From NCBI GenBank assembly GCA_002205965.3, contig NADL03000002.1, positions 558,001-622,000 on the forward strand: DNA of 64,000 nt, written 5' to 3'. A program made the translations under genes and the position numbers. The notes under the pieces are model-generated. The model did not search any database and had not been told where the DNA came from. It saw nothing but the letters and a program-made list of their open reading frames with translations. The DNA is from Kappaphycus alvarezii (lineage: Eukaryota > Rhodophyta > Florideophyceae > Gigartinales > Solieriaceae). Positions 20,265-32,030 of the stretch are shown one piece after another; the stretch's first letter is position 1; each line of letters opens with the position of its first letter.

Positions 20265-20700
20265 GTGTGTCGTTCTAATGACGCAGAGAAAGACGTATTA
20301 GACATGGAAACGTTCAAGAAGAACGCTGGGGCAAAGGAAAGGACTGAGTACTCCAGTCCGCGTGACCGTTTAAAAAATTTGAGGCCGCAGATTTTCTCGC
20401 AGAGCAACGCAATTAGAAAACGAACTTATGGAGAGATTGGAGAAAATGGTGGAAAGCGGGGATAAGTCCACAACTGAGAAGAAGAAAATGAAATCAAGGC
20501 ATCCCTAGAGATTCGCCTATCCTGTAGGGGCTGCGCAAATAGAAAGTAGCGGATCAGCACCCATTCGTAGATCAAGGCAAAAAGGGACAAAGGCGAAGAA
20601 AGAAAAGGATATAGTGCACTCAGAGCATAGCCGCATAGAAAGAGTGCTTGTAGATCTCTCGGAAAAATGTATGCAGATAATTATGTATTATTGGAAATGA
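20265..20700 (+). pseudogene. Decayed charged open frame, unrecognised
   Basis: A 66-codon frame (RSNDAEKDVLDMETFKKNAG ... RDRLKNLRPQIF) continues after a shift as TQLENELMERLEKMVESGD and, after a stop, as IRRSRQKGTKAKKEKDI. The composition is charged with a probable helix, like an accessory protein of a DNA transposon. It faces the transposase at 21324-22100, the same convergent layout as the other pairs. No domain is identified. Confidence 0.3.
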
Positions 20701-20844
20701 AAATTAGAAATGAAAAAAAGAGCAAGGAGTAGTTTGGGACCGTACAAGGGTCTAAAAGTGAGTTTCGTCTACTGTAGATGTTAGAAAATAACTCGGATGG
20801 ATACGAGGCAGTTACAGTAGATATTCTGGAAGCAAGGAAGCAGC

Positions 20845-21216
20845 TCAAAAAGAAAAATTCATTTGCTGATTAACAATAGACTTAAAATGGTCAACCATCA
20901 AACAGAAAAAGAAGAGAGCCAAAAAAGCGAGATGAAAGTTTAGGATCTCTCTGAAGGAGAAGATATTTGGGAGTAATGAGTAGGATGCGATCGTATTGCC
21001 GATTTTTAGAACAATAAAGGGACCTGCGAGTAGTATTAGCGGATGGGATTCCCAGAAAGCGTGCCAAACTTTTTTCCATTGAAAACGTGTGTAATATTTC
21101 GTAGTGTGCACAAATGCATCCACAAAAACTAGTGGAGAATGCGATTCAAAATCCCTCGCAAAAAATAATGAGTGCTGGTCCTCTCTAGTTATAAATATCT
21201 TTACTATGAAGCGCAT
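20845..21216 (-). CDS. Uncharacterised 123-residue open frame
   Basis: An uninterrupted frame rich in Phe and Leu with two hydrophobic stretches (ILLAGPFIVL and FHLAFLALFFFCLMV) that could span a membrane. No family is recognised, and it lies among transposon remnants. Chance is likely. Confidence 0.15.
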   Translation of the reverse strand: MRFIVKIFITREDQHSLFFARDFESHSPLVFVDAFVHTTKYYTRFQWKKVWHAFWESHPLILLAGPFIVLKIGNTIASYSLLPNIFSFREILNFHLAFLALFFFCLMVDHFKSIVNQQMNFSF

Positions 21217-21323
21217 TTGTCACGGTCAGATCTACTTTACTTTCGTCAGCCAGACGTAAAACGCAAAGCTCTTACAAGACAGTTCCTTAAGCTTTCAAAT
21301 GCAGTAGGTAGCGTCATATGTTA

Positions 21324-22100
21324 TTAAATTATCTCTATTTGTTCTGAATAGATCTCAAAACCAGACTTAGACTGAACTTGAGCCTCGTTCTGCGCTTGTT
21401 CGTGCTTAAGCTGCTCCGTGTTCATGATTTCAAGCTCATACAGCTCCTTCATAATATTGAACGGATTCTATCCATCACCAATGTCTTCTGTAAATGAACC
21501 AACCCTATTCATCTGTACACTCATTTTTGCAGTATAACGCACGCATACCTTAATTGAATGATGTCCTCCTTGTACCACATGTGGCATTCTTTTCGGAGCA
21601 CGTGAAAACGCGCCTACAGCACACCTAAGGCTCGGTTCATGTCTTTACGAAGTACTTCTTGTAATTTTCTATACATAAATTCGGCCTCTGTGTTTAGCTG
21701 ATGTATATGATTAGCAAGCAGTGGCCGGTCCGGATTCACTCAGTCTCCTAAAATGTAGACCAGCTCACGAGTTGTGGCAGAACCACGAATAAGATAACCG
21801 TTGGATAAAGAAAATTTGAAGAAACTGTTCAAGATCTACCCGAATAATGATGGTACATATCGCATAGTTTTATCATTGTTAGTCCCAAACCTGCCCGGTA
21901 AACAGTGCCAAAATAAAAGGTCATGATCACACCACGCGTCCACTTGAATATTTGCGAGCTTTCCTTCTTTGGTATTGTGGTGCTGTCCCTTGACAGCTAG
22001 CGGGTAGTTCTTCCCGTAAATTTTGCAGCAGTCGACCGATCCAACACAGCCAACAAATCGCCGTGAACTGTGGACACTCTCGATTTCATCTAGTTCCGCG
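21324..22100 (-). pseudogene. Harbinger-type transposase of the 'plant transposon protein' family (PF04827-like)
   Basis: One minus-strand frame can be read with few stops from about 22100: ELDEIESVHSSRRFVGCVGS, then VDCCKIYGKNYPLAVKGQ, NTKEGKLANIQVDAWCDHDL, WHCLPGRFGTNNDKTM and RELVYILGD. It ends with LRKDMNRALGVL, a stop, and ARFHVLRKECHMWYKEDIIQ, then LRYACVILQ. Asp residues in GSVDC and in AWCDHDL stand where the catalytic acids of this family lie. In-frame stops occur after LFG, GD, GVL and LQK. A shifted frame carries a helical end (MKELYELEIMNTEQLKHEQA) to 21324. The N-terminal half was not found. This lineage differs from the three other Harbinger-type transposases here. Confidence 0.82.
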
Positions 22101-23850
22101 CACTAGGCCTTATTGTAGGATAAAAACTTATTGGTTAGGTTCACCAGTACAGTAGCCATTTAGAGTGGTAGAGCAAATACAAACCTAATGGATACAGTAG
22201 TACCAAAAATGGATAGGAAGTAAATCAAGGGAGAAAAGGACTCAAGGCGTTCCATGGGCGGACGGGTAATCAGCTGGGGTGATGATTTCAGGCTGGTGCC
22301 GGCGTCTTGGAAACGGGCGGTTCTGTTCTGGTGCCTCAGGTTTTCTTGCCTATTTACTTCCCGCTAAGGGTTGACCGGATTATATAACCTAAAGTGTCAC
22401 TCAATAGCTCCACTGTAAAGGATCTGCTTCTCTAGCAGGGCTCTCTACCATCCGTTTGGGTAAAAGATAAAAGCCCTTGATGAGAGTATCGGGGTGAGCT
22501 GCGAGCTCACGTTCTCCAACCGCCGATGGTGCGCACCCATGGGTTCCCTGCGACCTTTCCATGAGGTTACTTACTGTATATTAACGCTTACAGTGATCCT
22601 GTTGCTCGAGGACCTCCATCCTACGGGACATACTCGCTGCCGTAGATTTCGACAATTCTCCGGAAAAAAAGTTCTGGATTGTTGCCGAAAAGTCTCTGCT
22701 CTCATTCTTGCCCAATTATACGAGTCTTCATGTCCCCTCACTGTCCCCAAATCCTGAGGCACGCAAGAATCTTGATTTCTGACTTTATTTCTGGCTTTCC
22801 TGCTGCGTTATGAAGGGAAGGAGTTGATGAGATCCTGATATGTTCTGAAGAGTAGAGCTCTGGATACTCTGAAACGGCGCCTAAAAGATCTTAAGTAGTA
22901 GGTAAGACTGGATCCCACGCAATCTTCGACCCAACTGCTCCCGCGACAGCAGAAATTCTTTGATTCCGTACGTCTCCCCTTTATTTTTTCAAGATTTGCG
23001 ACGCGTCCGCTTTGGACGCTACAGCAGCGCCAAATACCGCTTAGCTCATCCGAAAAAGCTTTTATACCTTAGCCATTGTGGTGCCAGACGATTCAGGCGC
23101 CAAGAACCGATCCATATAGCTTTAAATGGCGCGCACTAGCGTATGTCGAGAGAAAACATAAGATGATTACAATTTTTTAATCCTCCTGAAACTTTAAATT
23201 TTGTAAATTACTTTCATTACTTAAAATGATTCATTAGATTTTTTACGTCATTTTTATGGTATATGAGATGTCGACAAATACTAGAGCGCTAATATTCACT
23301 TCGAAGTTGATGAAGGTCTTAAAATTTGACTAGCTATCGGTTACCAATCATTACAATCCTAATTATCTGACAGGGAACTTGAAGGAATGATCGCCATAAT
23401 TGTCGATACTAGCCTTCGATCAGATAATCGTAAGTTTGTGGAATCGACTGTTGGAAGCCTTGAGTGATTCTGCTCAAGCCCAGAGCCTATTATAACTCCG
23501 ATTTTTCGGGACTTTTATCGAAACAATCACACCGTTAAGATTTAAACTGACAAAAGAGGGAGGAACGCGCTGTTTTCCGAATTCGCCAAAAAAAACCTTA
23601 GGGGAGTTCTGAATACTAGAAAGGAGAGTATCCTTGCTTGCTAATACCAATCCTAAATTATTTTTTATTATCCTCTTGGCGGCCAAAGTGACAAAGGAAT
23701 CTTTCCCAAAGCAAAAGATCGCAGATTTCAACCGAGCTGTGAAAATAGCGAATATGAGGGTAAATAGAGGGTTGACTTATATTTCACGTGATTACTCATC
23801 CATATGTTTGAATATATATATGAGGATACCGACTTCGCGTTGAATGATCA
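22101..23850. other. No gene recognised
   Basis: Frames of at most 87 codons (for example 22494-22757 plus and 23474-23731 minus) show no known motif. A/T content rises after 23100. There are no clear repeats. Confidence 0.35.
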
Positions 23851-24440
23851 TCTTGTAGTAATATGGCCCTCGGGAGGCCATATACACTAGGCGGCTAGTT
23901 GCGGAAGCTTGGATTCCTCGGATGACCAGTCTAGACGGTGCTAGACGGCTAGCGGGGCTATCAGGGTACCGCGACGTATTTCACGTCCAATAAGCGTAGG
24001 AGGATACCCTACGGTCCTCCAGGATTCTCAAAGAGGTTAGAAAGGAATAAAAAGGAAAGAAAAATGGGGTAAAAATGGAAAGGGTAGGCGATACTAATTC
24101 GGGACCAGTCAGAAAGGAATAGCAGTGACTACTCCATCCACGGCAAGAAAAAGGGCAGCGCCGACTACTCCGGCCGCACTCTAGATCGTTCTAGCTGTAG
24201 TAATCCCGGCAGCGCTAGGATTGCTGGTCACAAATTAGGAATCCTAGTTAACGTAGAACCTCCAGACTACTCCGGTCACGGAAGTAAAAGTTGGAACCAG
24301 GCCTGTTGGGTTTGTTCTTTATTTACTGTAGAGGGCCTACGGTGTTGAGACCTGAAACAGTGCAGGACGGTGCCACCTAATGTGGCAGTGTCAGCTAGAC
24401 TACTCTTACAGTAACTGCTAAGTAAAGGAACAAACTAAGA
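23851..24440. repeat. Possible solo LTR or element end with hairpins
   Basis: This block differs in texture from its flanks. It has an 8-bp hairpin ATATGGCC/GGCCATAT (23861-23868 with 23876-23883), a CTAGACGG motif repeated near 23930-23950, GACTACTCC three times (24128-24280), and an imperfect inverted pair TTTGTTCTTTATTTACTG / TAAGTAAAGGAACAAA (about 24308-24434). The TGTAGTAATATGGCC start and TGTTGGG at about 24307 are typical LTR starts, but no paired copy or target duplication lies in the window. Confidence 0.3.
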
Positions 24441-25430
24441 GATCAAAGTAATTACTTTTGTAATTACAAATGGCTAGTGGCCCGGTAAAGGACTTTCTGT
24501 CCACAGTGTAGTTATCGTATGCCCGTGCGGAAATCAAAAAGGCCAGTTTCCAACACATCTCTCATCCCACTTTAGATTTATTATCTTATTAACTGAAGAA
24601 TATACTTAATCAAAACGCGTGGTTATTTCAATTATAGGCGTTTATTCATATGTGTTCGCTGATGAATTTGATCGTTCATTCGTAAGAAAGGCTTTGAAAT
24701 GCTAATGGGAACTGCAGTTGAAATGTTATATTCTTTACGTATTCAAAGCAAATTTTTGCCTCTGTCACAACAAAATCAGCAAATAAAAGAAAAGAGGGTC
24801 ACTATTAACATCCTCACTGCTTGTATATCCCATCAAAACAAGGAGATTATTCATACTGGGCTGGTTGGATTACTTACTAATCCAGCTGATCATTTGTCCT
24901 AATTCGGAGACAATGGGTCTTTACATGAAGTACGTGACTCAAATATTGATTCTTTCGCGAACAGTAGAATATTAGAAGAAATAAGCCCCAGACTTAAAAA
25001 TGTAAGAAAGTGAATGAATCTATTAGTTGATAGTTTTTACTCATGTGTTATTTAGCCAATATAAGTACTCGGTAATGGACGAATTTTTGTTGCGTGGATG
25101 ATATAGAGATTAAAAAAGGCATAAAAGCTATAATTGCAGCTGCCACACCGTACTAGGCAGAGTACTTGAAGTTTTTTCAGATGTGATCGAGAGCGATCGG
25201 CATGGAACAAAATGCACGAAGTTATGTTCCCTTTTAAATGTCTCGTAGAGTCTTGCGGGTGCTTGGGGACCGTAGAACAGGTGCATTAAAGTCAAGGAGG
25301 GTTAATTTTAATGGTGGGTTGGGGAGTGGGTCAGAGTCGGTGAAGGGATACGCTATTTGCGGCGAGAGTTCCTGAACTTCGCGTTATGGGCTTGCTCCTT
25401 GCATTGTGCCGGGGCATTTAGTGTGGAATT
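24441..25430. other. No gene recognised
   Basis: A/T-rich sequence with frames under 70 codons and no recognised motif. Confidence 0.35.
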
Positions 25431-25444
25431 TTATCCTAAATGCC
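25431..25444 (+). repeat. Left terminal inverted repeat
   Basis: TTATCCTAAATGCC pairs with the inverted copy at 29642-29655 (13 of 14 bases). Confidence 0.6.
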
Positions 25445-25954
25445 AAATTTTATTGTGCGATTTATTGCACATTAACTTTGACCGGGTGTAGTTAGGGCAG
25501 TTTGCTGTCATCCAAGAAGCTGGGCGTATGGAGTTGCGCGGGGGTTTCCTTGACATCTCCACCAAGTTTGAGAATGATTACGATTTTGAACAAAAAGTTA
25601 TAAGCTGTGAAATTGAGGCTTCACGGACGGTTTTGAACAATCTCAAAATTGGGTTATGTCGGATAAATCGCACATTAAACATGCCTTTACGGTTTCCTGT
25701 GGACGTTTGTTCGCAATACCAGCTACCTTGGCTTCCGTAACGCGGTGGTTTACCCCTTCCTTATCCTTTTCGTTACACGTATACTTCTTCTCCCACCATC
25801 GGAAAACCTCCTAGATGACCTTGATCCTATGCTAGATCCAAAAAAAGCAGAATCATTGCCCTCTTCTCCTCCTGAAAAAGTAGAGCTCCTCTCAACTTCT
25901 CCAACGCTTGCTTCTTTTCCGCTCTCTTGAATTCTCGACACAGCTCCTGAACCA

Positions 25955-28900
25955 CTAGTACCTTCTCCGCTCTGTGATGCAGAGGGAGCCTTGTGAGGGA
26001 ACCGTCGCGCTTGCGAATGTTTCTGTGTATGCCAAATCTGGGAGCAGCTTTTTTTTGTATCCAGGAGGTATCTTTAGACATAGATGCAATGAGCAATTCA
26101 TACATTTCCGCTTGGTTCGATGACCTTCGTAACCTTCAGTATGAACGCGACACAGGGCAAAGTGCTGCAAGTCTCCTATAGTTTCATAATGGCATTTTAC
26201 AGAGGGACGAAGTTGAATGCCGTCCGAAGAGTCGAAAAAGTACAGCATGTTACGTTTCTTGGATTGATTCAGCTCAATAAGACGCTTAGCATCCTCGTTG
26301 GACGACACAAGAACATCTTCACTGCAATCTACGCTTTGCTCATTCAGTTTCATGCTAGAAGCATAGCTTAGCAACTGTTGAGCAACATTAAACATGAAAT
26401 CAACGGTTGGCTGAACTTTTTTCAATTTGTTACGGTAGCTCTCAGTGGAGCGGAAGAGCTCTTCTGATTCAAAAGATCTTGTCTCTGAAACATCTTCCAT
26501 GCTATAAAAAGAATAAATCGCCAGCGTTTTCAACATTTGAGGAAAAATCTTCTGCTCCCATTTCAAATGAGAGATATCGCTCCTTATGATTGCCCTTTGT
26601 TGCGTGGCCCCGTCTACTCCGCCTTTTATTTTATTGTAAAAGCTTTGCGCAGCGTGTTTAAAAGATTTCAAAGGCGCAAAGCATCCATTTTCATCCACGT
26701 GCTTGTTTATAACTTTCCAAAAGAGTGTCTCGATTCCAAAATCCCTTTGCAATCTTCATTCAAAAAACCAGGATAGTTTTAGCCATCTCTATAGGCCCAT
26801 TTAATTAGGCTCTGGCCGTCAAAATGACCGACTGCATGAAAATAGATCTAATACCCGGTGTCATCCGCATTATAACAGTACACAATAAACCCGTCTCTGT
26901 CGCAACGGCATAAAAAGACAAATCAAAGCCCAGCACAACAGACTGTAGAATAACTTGACCCATGTGGTCGCGAGGCACATGCTTCTTAAAAACATCATCA
27001 CCAACTGTGCACCGAACTACGTCCGCTGAAGAGATTTGAATAGCGTTCCCTAGTGATGAGGATTCCACCTTAGTTTTGATCTCAGAAGAAGCCATTACAA
27101 TTCTCTATCCCTCAAAATCTTCTAACGCTGATGCATCTGCCCGTTCCTCAAAATCAGCAATGTCCACAGATAAAATTCCATCTGGCGAGCAAGCTATGTA
27201 GGTTTTTTTTCATGACAAGCATGTCGATATCAAAGACGGCCTTGATAGAATCAAACCTTTGCAATGCATTTAAAACTGCCGGCTCGTTTAGTGTCCCCAT
27301 TTTCATGACCTCAGTGGAAATTTTTGAACTAAACCACCCTGCTTGTAACACCGGGAACAATTGCCCCAAAGTTCCTTCGTTACCATCACCTTTCACGCTA
27401 CGTTCAGATCGTACTCGGTAATTAGGAATTAAAAGTATCCCAGCATTTGTCCCGGTGACCCTAAACTGCCAGGGAATAAACCAGTCAGCGCAACGTTGCC
27501 CAATGTCAGAACATGACAAACTGAGCCCACTCTTTCCTCTTAAATCTTTCTCATCGTTTTTTCTCCTAGTTTGATGGTTCCGTGTCACTGAAGATTGTTT
27601 TTATTAAAGAGAAATTTGACTTGGGAACAGCTATCCAAGTATTCAGACTGTCTTGCAGAGAGCTTGGCACCGTGTACGTAAACCTAAGTAGCTTAGCAAA
27701 CTTTTTTGTGCCACGATCACGTACTTCAATTGCTCTGACGCGACTATTGTCTGTTCTCTTCCCAACACCAGGTAATACTTTAGACGCGAAGAAAACCTCT
27801 GGACCTAGCTCCGGACTGTCGTTGACGACAAAATCCTTCCTTCGATCAATAGCAAGGGAATCGGTGCGCCATGTGCCCCCTTTCAATTCATTGTTACCCT
27901 CTAGTACAGTGATAAACCACCATCTGCCACTACATTGCCACCGGCACTGTTTGCCGACAATCAACCACTCCTGGGAACATCTGCATTTCTTTATGCTTGA
28001 CCGCTACCGATGCCAGCTTCTTAATTTGTTACGTCTCTCCACCATGCGCCCTAGCCTCTACGTCGGTATCACCTTCCTCAAAACGCACCCCCAATCCCTC
28101 CGTCTGCGTTTCCGACTCCACCTTAAGATCCTCTCTATACGGACTAAAGTAATATTTAGCAGCAAATGAATAGCATCGCAAAACGTGCTCTGGTGTGATA
28201 AATACCGGACATAGACCAAAATCCATAAGGACTGAAAGCATCGACCCCTTCTCGTAACCTCTATCTATCAGCGGTCACGATAGGCCATACAAACGATTCT
28301 TCTCCCTGACCTTCCAAGAGTTTTTCCAGAACCTTTTCAATAGAAATCAGACTGCCCTTCTCCGCTTCATCTAAATCGCACCGCAAGATTTATCCTAAAA
28401 AGAGCATCCGCAATTGCATCTTCTGCGTGTACCTCTCTGTCTGCCTTGGGTGGCGCAAAAGTTTTCACTTGATTATCTGCCCTCTGATCCCATAAAAGTC
28501 GTTATCGACTGTCATTATCATGTGTAATGGTTCAATAACACCCTTCTGCTTTCAGCTAGAGCAAATTGCTTCAAACTCTGCCAACTTTTGAGTCTTATCT
28601 CGTTAACAATTCCACATAGCTTGTCCACTTGTGCCCCAGCCGGTGGCTTGGTAGGTCAAAGGATGAGAAGCGACCTATCTCATAAGCCCCAAATCAGGAT
28701 ACTTGCTGTTTTTCTCAAAGTATAGATCGCCTTTTCCGAGCTGAAACCAGTCTTTTGAGAGAAAAGCAAGACGGCAACAAAACAATAAACACCAGAAAAT
28801 GTAAAATCTGAACCAGACAGTCTATTTCGAGATTCTTGTAGCCTCACATACTCATTTAGCCGTTCCAAAAATTTCTGTGTCAATCTATTCATAATCAGTA

Positions 28901-28964
28901 CTAGTATTCCACACAGAGTCTGCAAAAAAAGGTTTACCCCCAACTCAAGCGTCGGTTTATCCAC
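25955..28964 (-). pseudogene. PiggyBac-like transposase, decayed
   Basis: The N-terminal part (28964-28680) has FLERLNEYVRLQESRNRLSG and FTFSGVYCFVAVLLFSQKTG. The middle is spread over several frames (27964-27154). MASSEIKTKVES to VVLGFDLSFYAVATETGLL (27095-26805) follows. The best part is a clean 265-residue C-terminal frame (26752-25955): FYNKIKGGVDGATQQRAIIR, LKWEQKIFPQMLKTLAIYSF, a helical region, and a cysteine-rich end (KCHYETIGD; ALCRVH; TKRKCMNCSLHLC). The Y-N-K-x-K-G-G-V-D block, the K-W helix and a Cys/His finger at the C-terminus are the PiggyBac pattern. The catalytic Asp residues could not be placed. Frames are broken at least four times. Confidence 0.5.
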
Positions 28965-29168
28965 GGCAGATCTTCAAAAGAGACGTGTGTGATGTTGCAG
29001 AACGCTTTCAAAGAATTCTCGCTCCATCATAAGGGTGCTTGACTTTGTTTTGCTTAGCACCCAACCCGCACTCGCATCTTCCAACAACCTTTTCGTCCCA
29101 TGTCCTTCGGTCTATCTCTCTCTTGCTCTACCTCTTGCCCTTCCCCTTCCTCTGCCCCACCCCGACCT

Positions 29169-29498
29169 TCACTCGTAACTCAACCCGAGCTCCCCCGCGG
29201 TCCCTTCCTCTTCCGCGGGATACCGCGTAACACCATCTACTTCTGGTAGAACGGTCGCTCCAGAAGGAGTCTGTGGTCGAGCGGATGGTGTCGCAGGCTG
29301 CTCGATTGATATAACAGCGTCACCCCTCTCCCCAGTAGCTACAATAGATATAGTGGCTTCTCTTGAAGTCGCGTGGGCTTGTTTTGTCGTATGAGTAGTA
29401 TGCATGTGGCGACGTCCACAGTTTCGTGGGCACAGCTCATATAGGTATGCTCCAATCTCTGATGTTGAAACGTGGAAGTTTTTTCGAAACAATCCCAA
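29169..29498 (-). CDS. Unrecognised open frame inside the PiggyBac-like element
   Basis: A 109-codon frame from the ATG at 29498: MGLFRKNFHVSTSEIGAYLY, then CPRNCGRRHMHTTHTTK and a Thr/Pro/Glu-rich end. It lies upstream of the transposase on the same strand and inside the inverted repeats, so it could be the transposase N-terminus or a second element gene. No domain is recognised. Confidence 0.25.
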   Translation of the reverse strand: MGLFRKNFHVSTSEIGAYLYELCPRNCGRRHMHTTHTTKQAHATSREATISIVATGERGDAVISIEQPATPSARPQTPSGATVLPEVDGVTRYPAEEEGTAGELGLSYE

Positions 29499-29641
29499 AT
29501 CCGGATATGATCGCAGAATTGGATCTACTTCGATGGTTTCAAGTCCTCAAAATCTGAATTTTGATACTTCAATTATCGCACATAACGGCGTAACAGTCTC
29601 TTTCATATTTTTTTAATGTGCGATTTTTTCGCACATTAACG

Positions 29642-29655
29642 GGCATTCAGGATAA
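29642..29655 (-). repeat. Right terminal inverted repeat
   Basis: GGCATTCAGGATAA, the inverted partner of 25431-25444. Confidence 0.6.
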
Positions 29656-30210
29656 GCTTAAGCCACTTTTCCGTTAAGTTTTATGAAATTAAAATTTTGG
29701 GTGGTTTAGTATTCGTAAATTATGGTAATATCCCAAAGTGATGCCATTTTTCCTTACTGATTGAGCATAGTGCGTGTCAGTTTACACACTAAAAGATCAG
29801 CAACGCCCAAAGATCATTGTAAGGGACTTCCTGATGAGAAGCCGTCAGGCAGAATTCATTTTATATCGATGCCGCTACAGCGTGCCTTCTTAACCTTTCC
29901 AAATACGTCTCCATCTTCCTCACCTTTTATCGATGGGAAAAGCTAGAAGGCAGATGCGTATTACCTTATTGATGTTATGGTGATCTCGCTTCACTCCTTC
30001 CTTTACTCAATTTATGTGTAAAATAAAATATTCGGATAATACCTCCCTCAATTCCGAAACGCTCAATTTGGATAGGTTTACCCAGAAATGTTACGAAAAA
30101 ATCTCTACCGTAGAATCCTTCAGGTTCTTATACTACATTTTATCCTTGGAATTCCGGGGCCCTAGCTTCTGTACCTCTCAGTAGCGCATATGTTCCGGGT
30201 AGAATTGTTG
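29656..30210. other. No gene recognised
   Basis: A/T-rich DNA with one 61-codon frame (29761-29946). No motif is recognised. Confidence 0.35.
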
Positions 30211-30810
30211 TCTGGATAAAAGAGCCCGTTTGTGTTGAGTTGACTGTTGGATAAAACTTTTTGAAACCGATGGCTGGTTCAGGCCGCTCCTTGGCCGAAA
30301 CGCGGTATTTGTTTTACTTTGAGGTGTACTCGTGAAGAAAAAACTACATAGACTAAAGGTAGCAGATCAAGGTCTGTAGAAGATCTGAGGCCCGTAAAAT
30401 GTTAAATTTTACTGTTTTGCTACCTAATCAAGTATTGCAACAATGGATACTAGAGAGTAGAAAGTAGGCTTTAGCCCAATAGTAGGAGCGCGACAAAGTA
30501 ATGTTTAGTTAAAATGGGTCTTCACGGGTATTGATGTCGGAATTACAAAGCCTGTTTGGGTTAAGTTGACCGGTTGGATAATTTTTGTGAAACGGATGAC
30601 TGATTCAGACCGGTACTGGGCTGAGCCCGGGATTTATTCCAATTATGTATACTAATAAAGACAAAGTTACGCTGGCTAAAGGTAGCGGGGCGAGTTCTAT
30701 AAGGTACCTAAGGATTGTGAAACAGAGTGGATTATAATGTTTTGCTACCTAGCCTGGTATGGCAAAAAAGGATACTGCGATAGAAAGTAGACGTTGACCC
30801 AATAGAATTA
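30211..30810. repeat. Diverged tandem duplication of about 300 bp, each copy with an inverted pair
   Basis: About 30211-30500 and 30536-30805 are direct repeats. Shared blocks in the same order include GTTGGATAA, then GATGACTG/GATGGCTG followed by TTCAGACCG/TTCAGGCCG, then CTAAAGGTAGC, TGTTTTGCTACCTA, GGATACT, AGAAAGTAG and CCCAATAG. In both copies AGGTAGC and GCTACCT face each other (30357-30363 with 30419-30425 in copy 1), so each copy could form a stem with a loop of about 55-60 bases. No frame is conserved between the copies. The nature is unknown. Confidence 0.7.
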
Positions 30811-31219
30811 CCTTCATAAATGAATTGCTAATAAGAACGGGAGCCTAAAATTTAATTGCAACATTGCACCCTTTGACTGTGTGTAGTGTGGGTGGCTACA
30901 TCACCCGCACACAGTATCCTGATAACAAACATACTGTGCCTGAGACGAATCGATAGTAGGTCACCTATTGCGGGTTGATATATCACCTGTTGTTTTGGTT
31001 GCTACGTTGCCACGCTTTCGTATTCATGTGCCACCAAATGAAGTTTTCAGTAGCATGTAGGATAAGGAATTTAGGGTAGAGATAAGGATAAGGGAAATAG
31101 GAACCATACTTTACTAAGAAGGGCAAGGACTGAACACCTCTGCAAAAAAATAGACTGTTGGCGTCTACGCTGCCGAAACTTGTAGGTAAGATTAGTTATG
31201 GTCTCTGTGGAAATGAGAA
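30811..31219. other. No gene recognised
   Basis: No domain is found. CCCGCACACAG-like inverted bits near 30880-30915 (CTGTGTGTAGTG / CACCCGCACACAG) are too short to interpret. Confidence 0.3.
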
Positions 31220-32030
31220 GTGACGCACTGTGGACGCTATATATATGTACTTCCCGTAAATGTCGCAGGGGCATATCATGGTAAGTGATAATTTCGGGCG
31301 GTTGCGGCTACCGTTATTTCGCCATTGCCGATTTATGTCACCAGAGTTGGCAGTCAGGGTGCCGTTGGAGCAGTTAAGTGTGAAGTGTGAAGTCTTGTCA
31401 CAGTACTTGATGACAGACACTACTGACGTGTAAGTAACAGCAGCAAGGTACTTGTCATTTGCGGACCAGGCATTAAGTTCAGAAGCAAGGGGGCGGCAGA
31501 AACCATCATGGATACACGCTGAACATCTTCAGTTGAAGATTTTCATAGCAACATCAGAGCCTTGATGCATTCAGGTAGCTTTGAGTTAGCTGAGATGGAG
31601 TTCAACTTTACCAGTTGGGCGCCGAAGCAGGACTCAAAAGTTTTTCATGCTTTTCGAAGTGCCACTACGGGTGTTGAGTAAGGTGTTGAATGCCTTGCAT
31701 GCCTCACTCACAACCATGAGGGCATCATGTTTGTGAATCTGACCAAAAATCATTACCAAGGCACCGCCATTATCCAATTTAGAAACGGTGATACCAGAGC
31801 AGAGGTCCTCGGCACTGGCAAATAGCTGTGATTTCGTACATACTGCTTGGATGTCAGCAATGATCTTGTTTAAACTGTTAGAGCGTAGGGTGTTGTGGAA
31901 CATCTGCCACAGGCGAACGGCATCGCGATATTCTTCTTGGTCTCCTTTGACATCAGTCTAGGGAAGACATTCAGCGTCCCAGGAGAACTTGGGCCTGGAT
32001 TGCAGTTCTTTCTATTGGGGCGCTGGGTAC
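31220..32030 (-). pseudogene. Copia-type gag remnant
   Basis: A minus-strand frame with one early stop reads RPKFSWDAECLP, stop, TDVKGDQEEYRDAVRLWQMF, NTLRSNSLNKIIADIQAVC, MVVSEACKAFNTLLNTRSGT, then, after a shift, FESCFGAQLVKLNS and LPECIKALMLL. The W-x-x-F...L-x-x-I-x-x-T-x-(5-10)-L-x-x-R pattern and the closing L-P-x-x-x-x-A-L-M-L-L block are those of copia gag (UBN2/Retrotran_gag types). No zinc knuckle, protease or polymerase of the same element follows, so it is an isolated fragment. It does not match the gag of the element at 2.0-8.6 kb closely. Confidence 0.6.

Larger units (their letters stand above)
25431..29655 (-). mobile_element. 4.2-kb DNA transposon, PiggyBac-like
   Basis: TTATCCTAAATGCC at 25431-25444 is matched in inverted orientation by GGCATTCAGGATAA at 29642-29655, with one mismatch in 14. 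Just inside each end lies a palindrome around TGTGCGATTT...TGCACA or TCGCACA (25454-25472 and 29616-29635). A further GATAAATCGCACATTAA occurs at about 25660. Between the ends a decayed transposase runs on the minus strand. PiggyBac elements normally duplicate TTAA, and no clean TTAA duplication is visible here, so either the ends have decayed or the family is another one. Confidence 0.6.
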
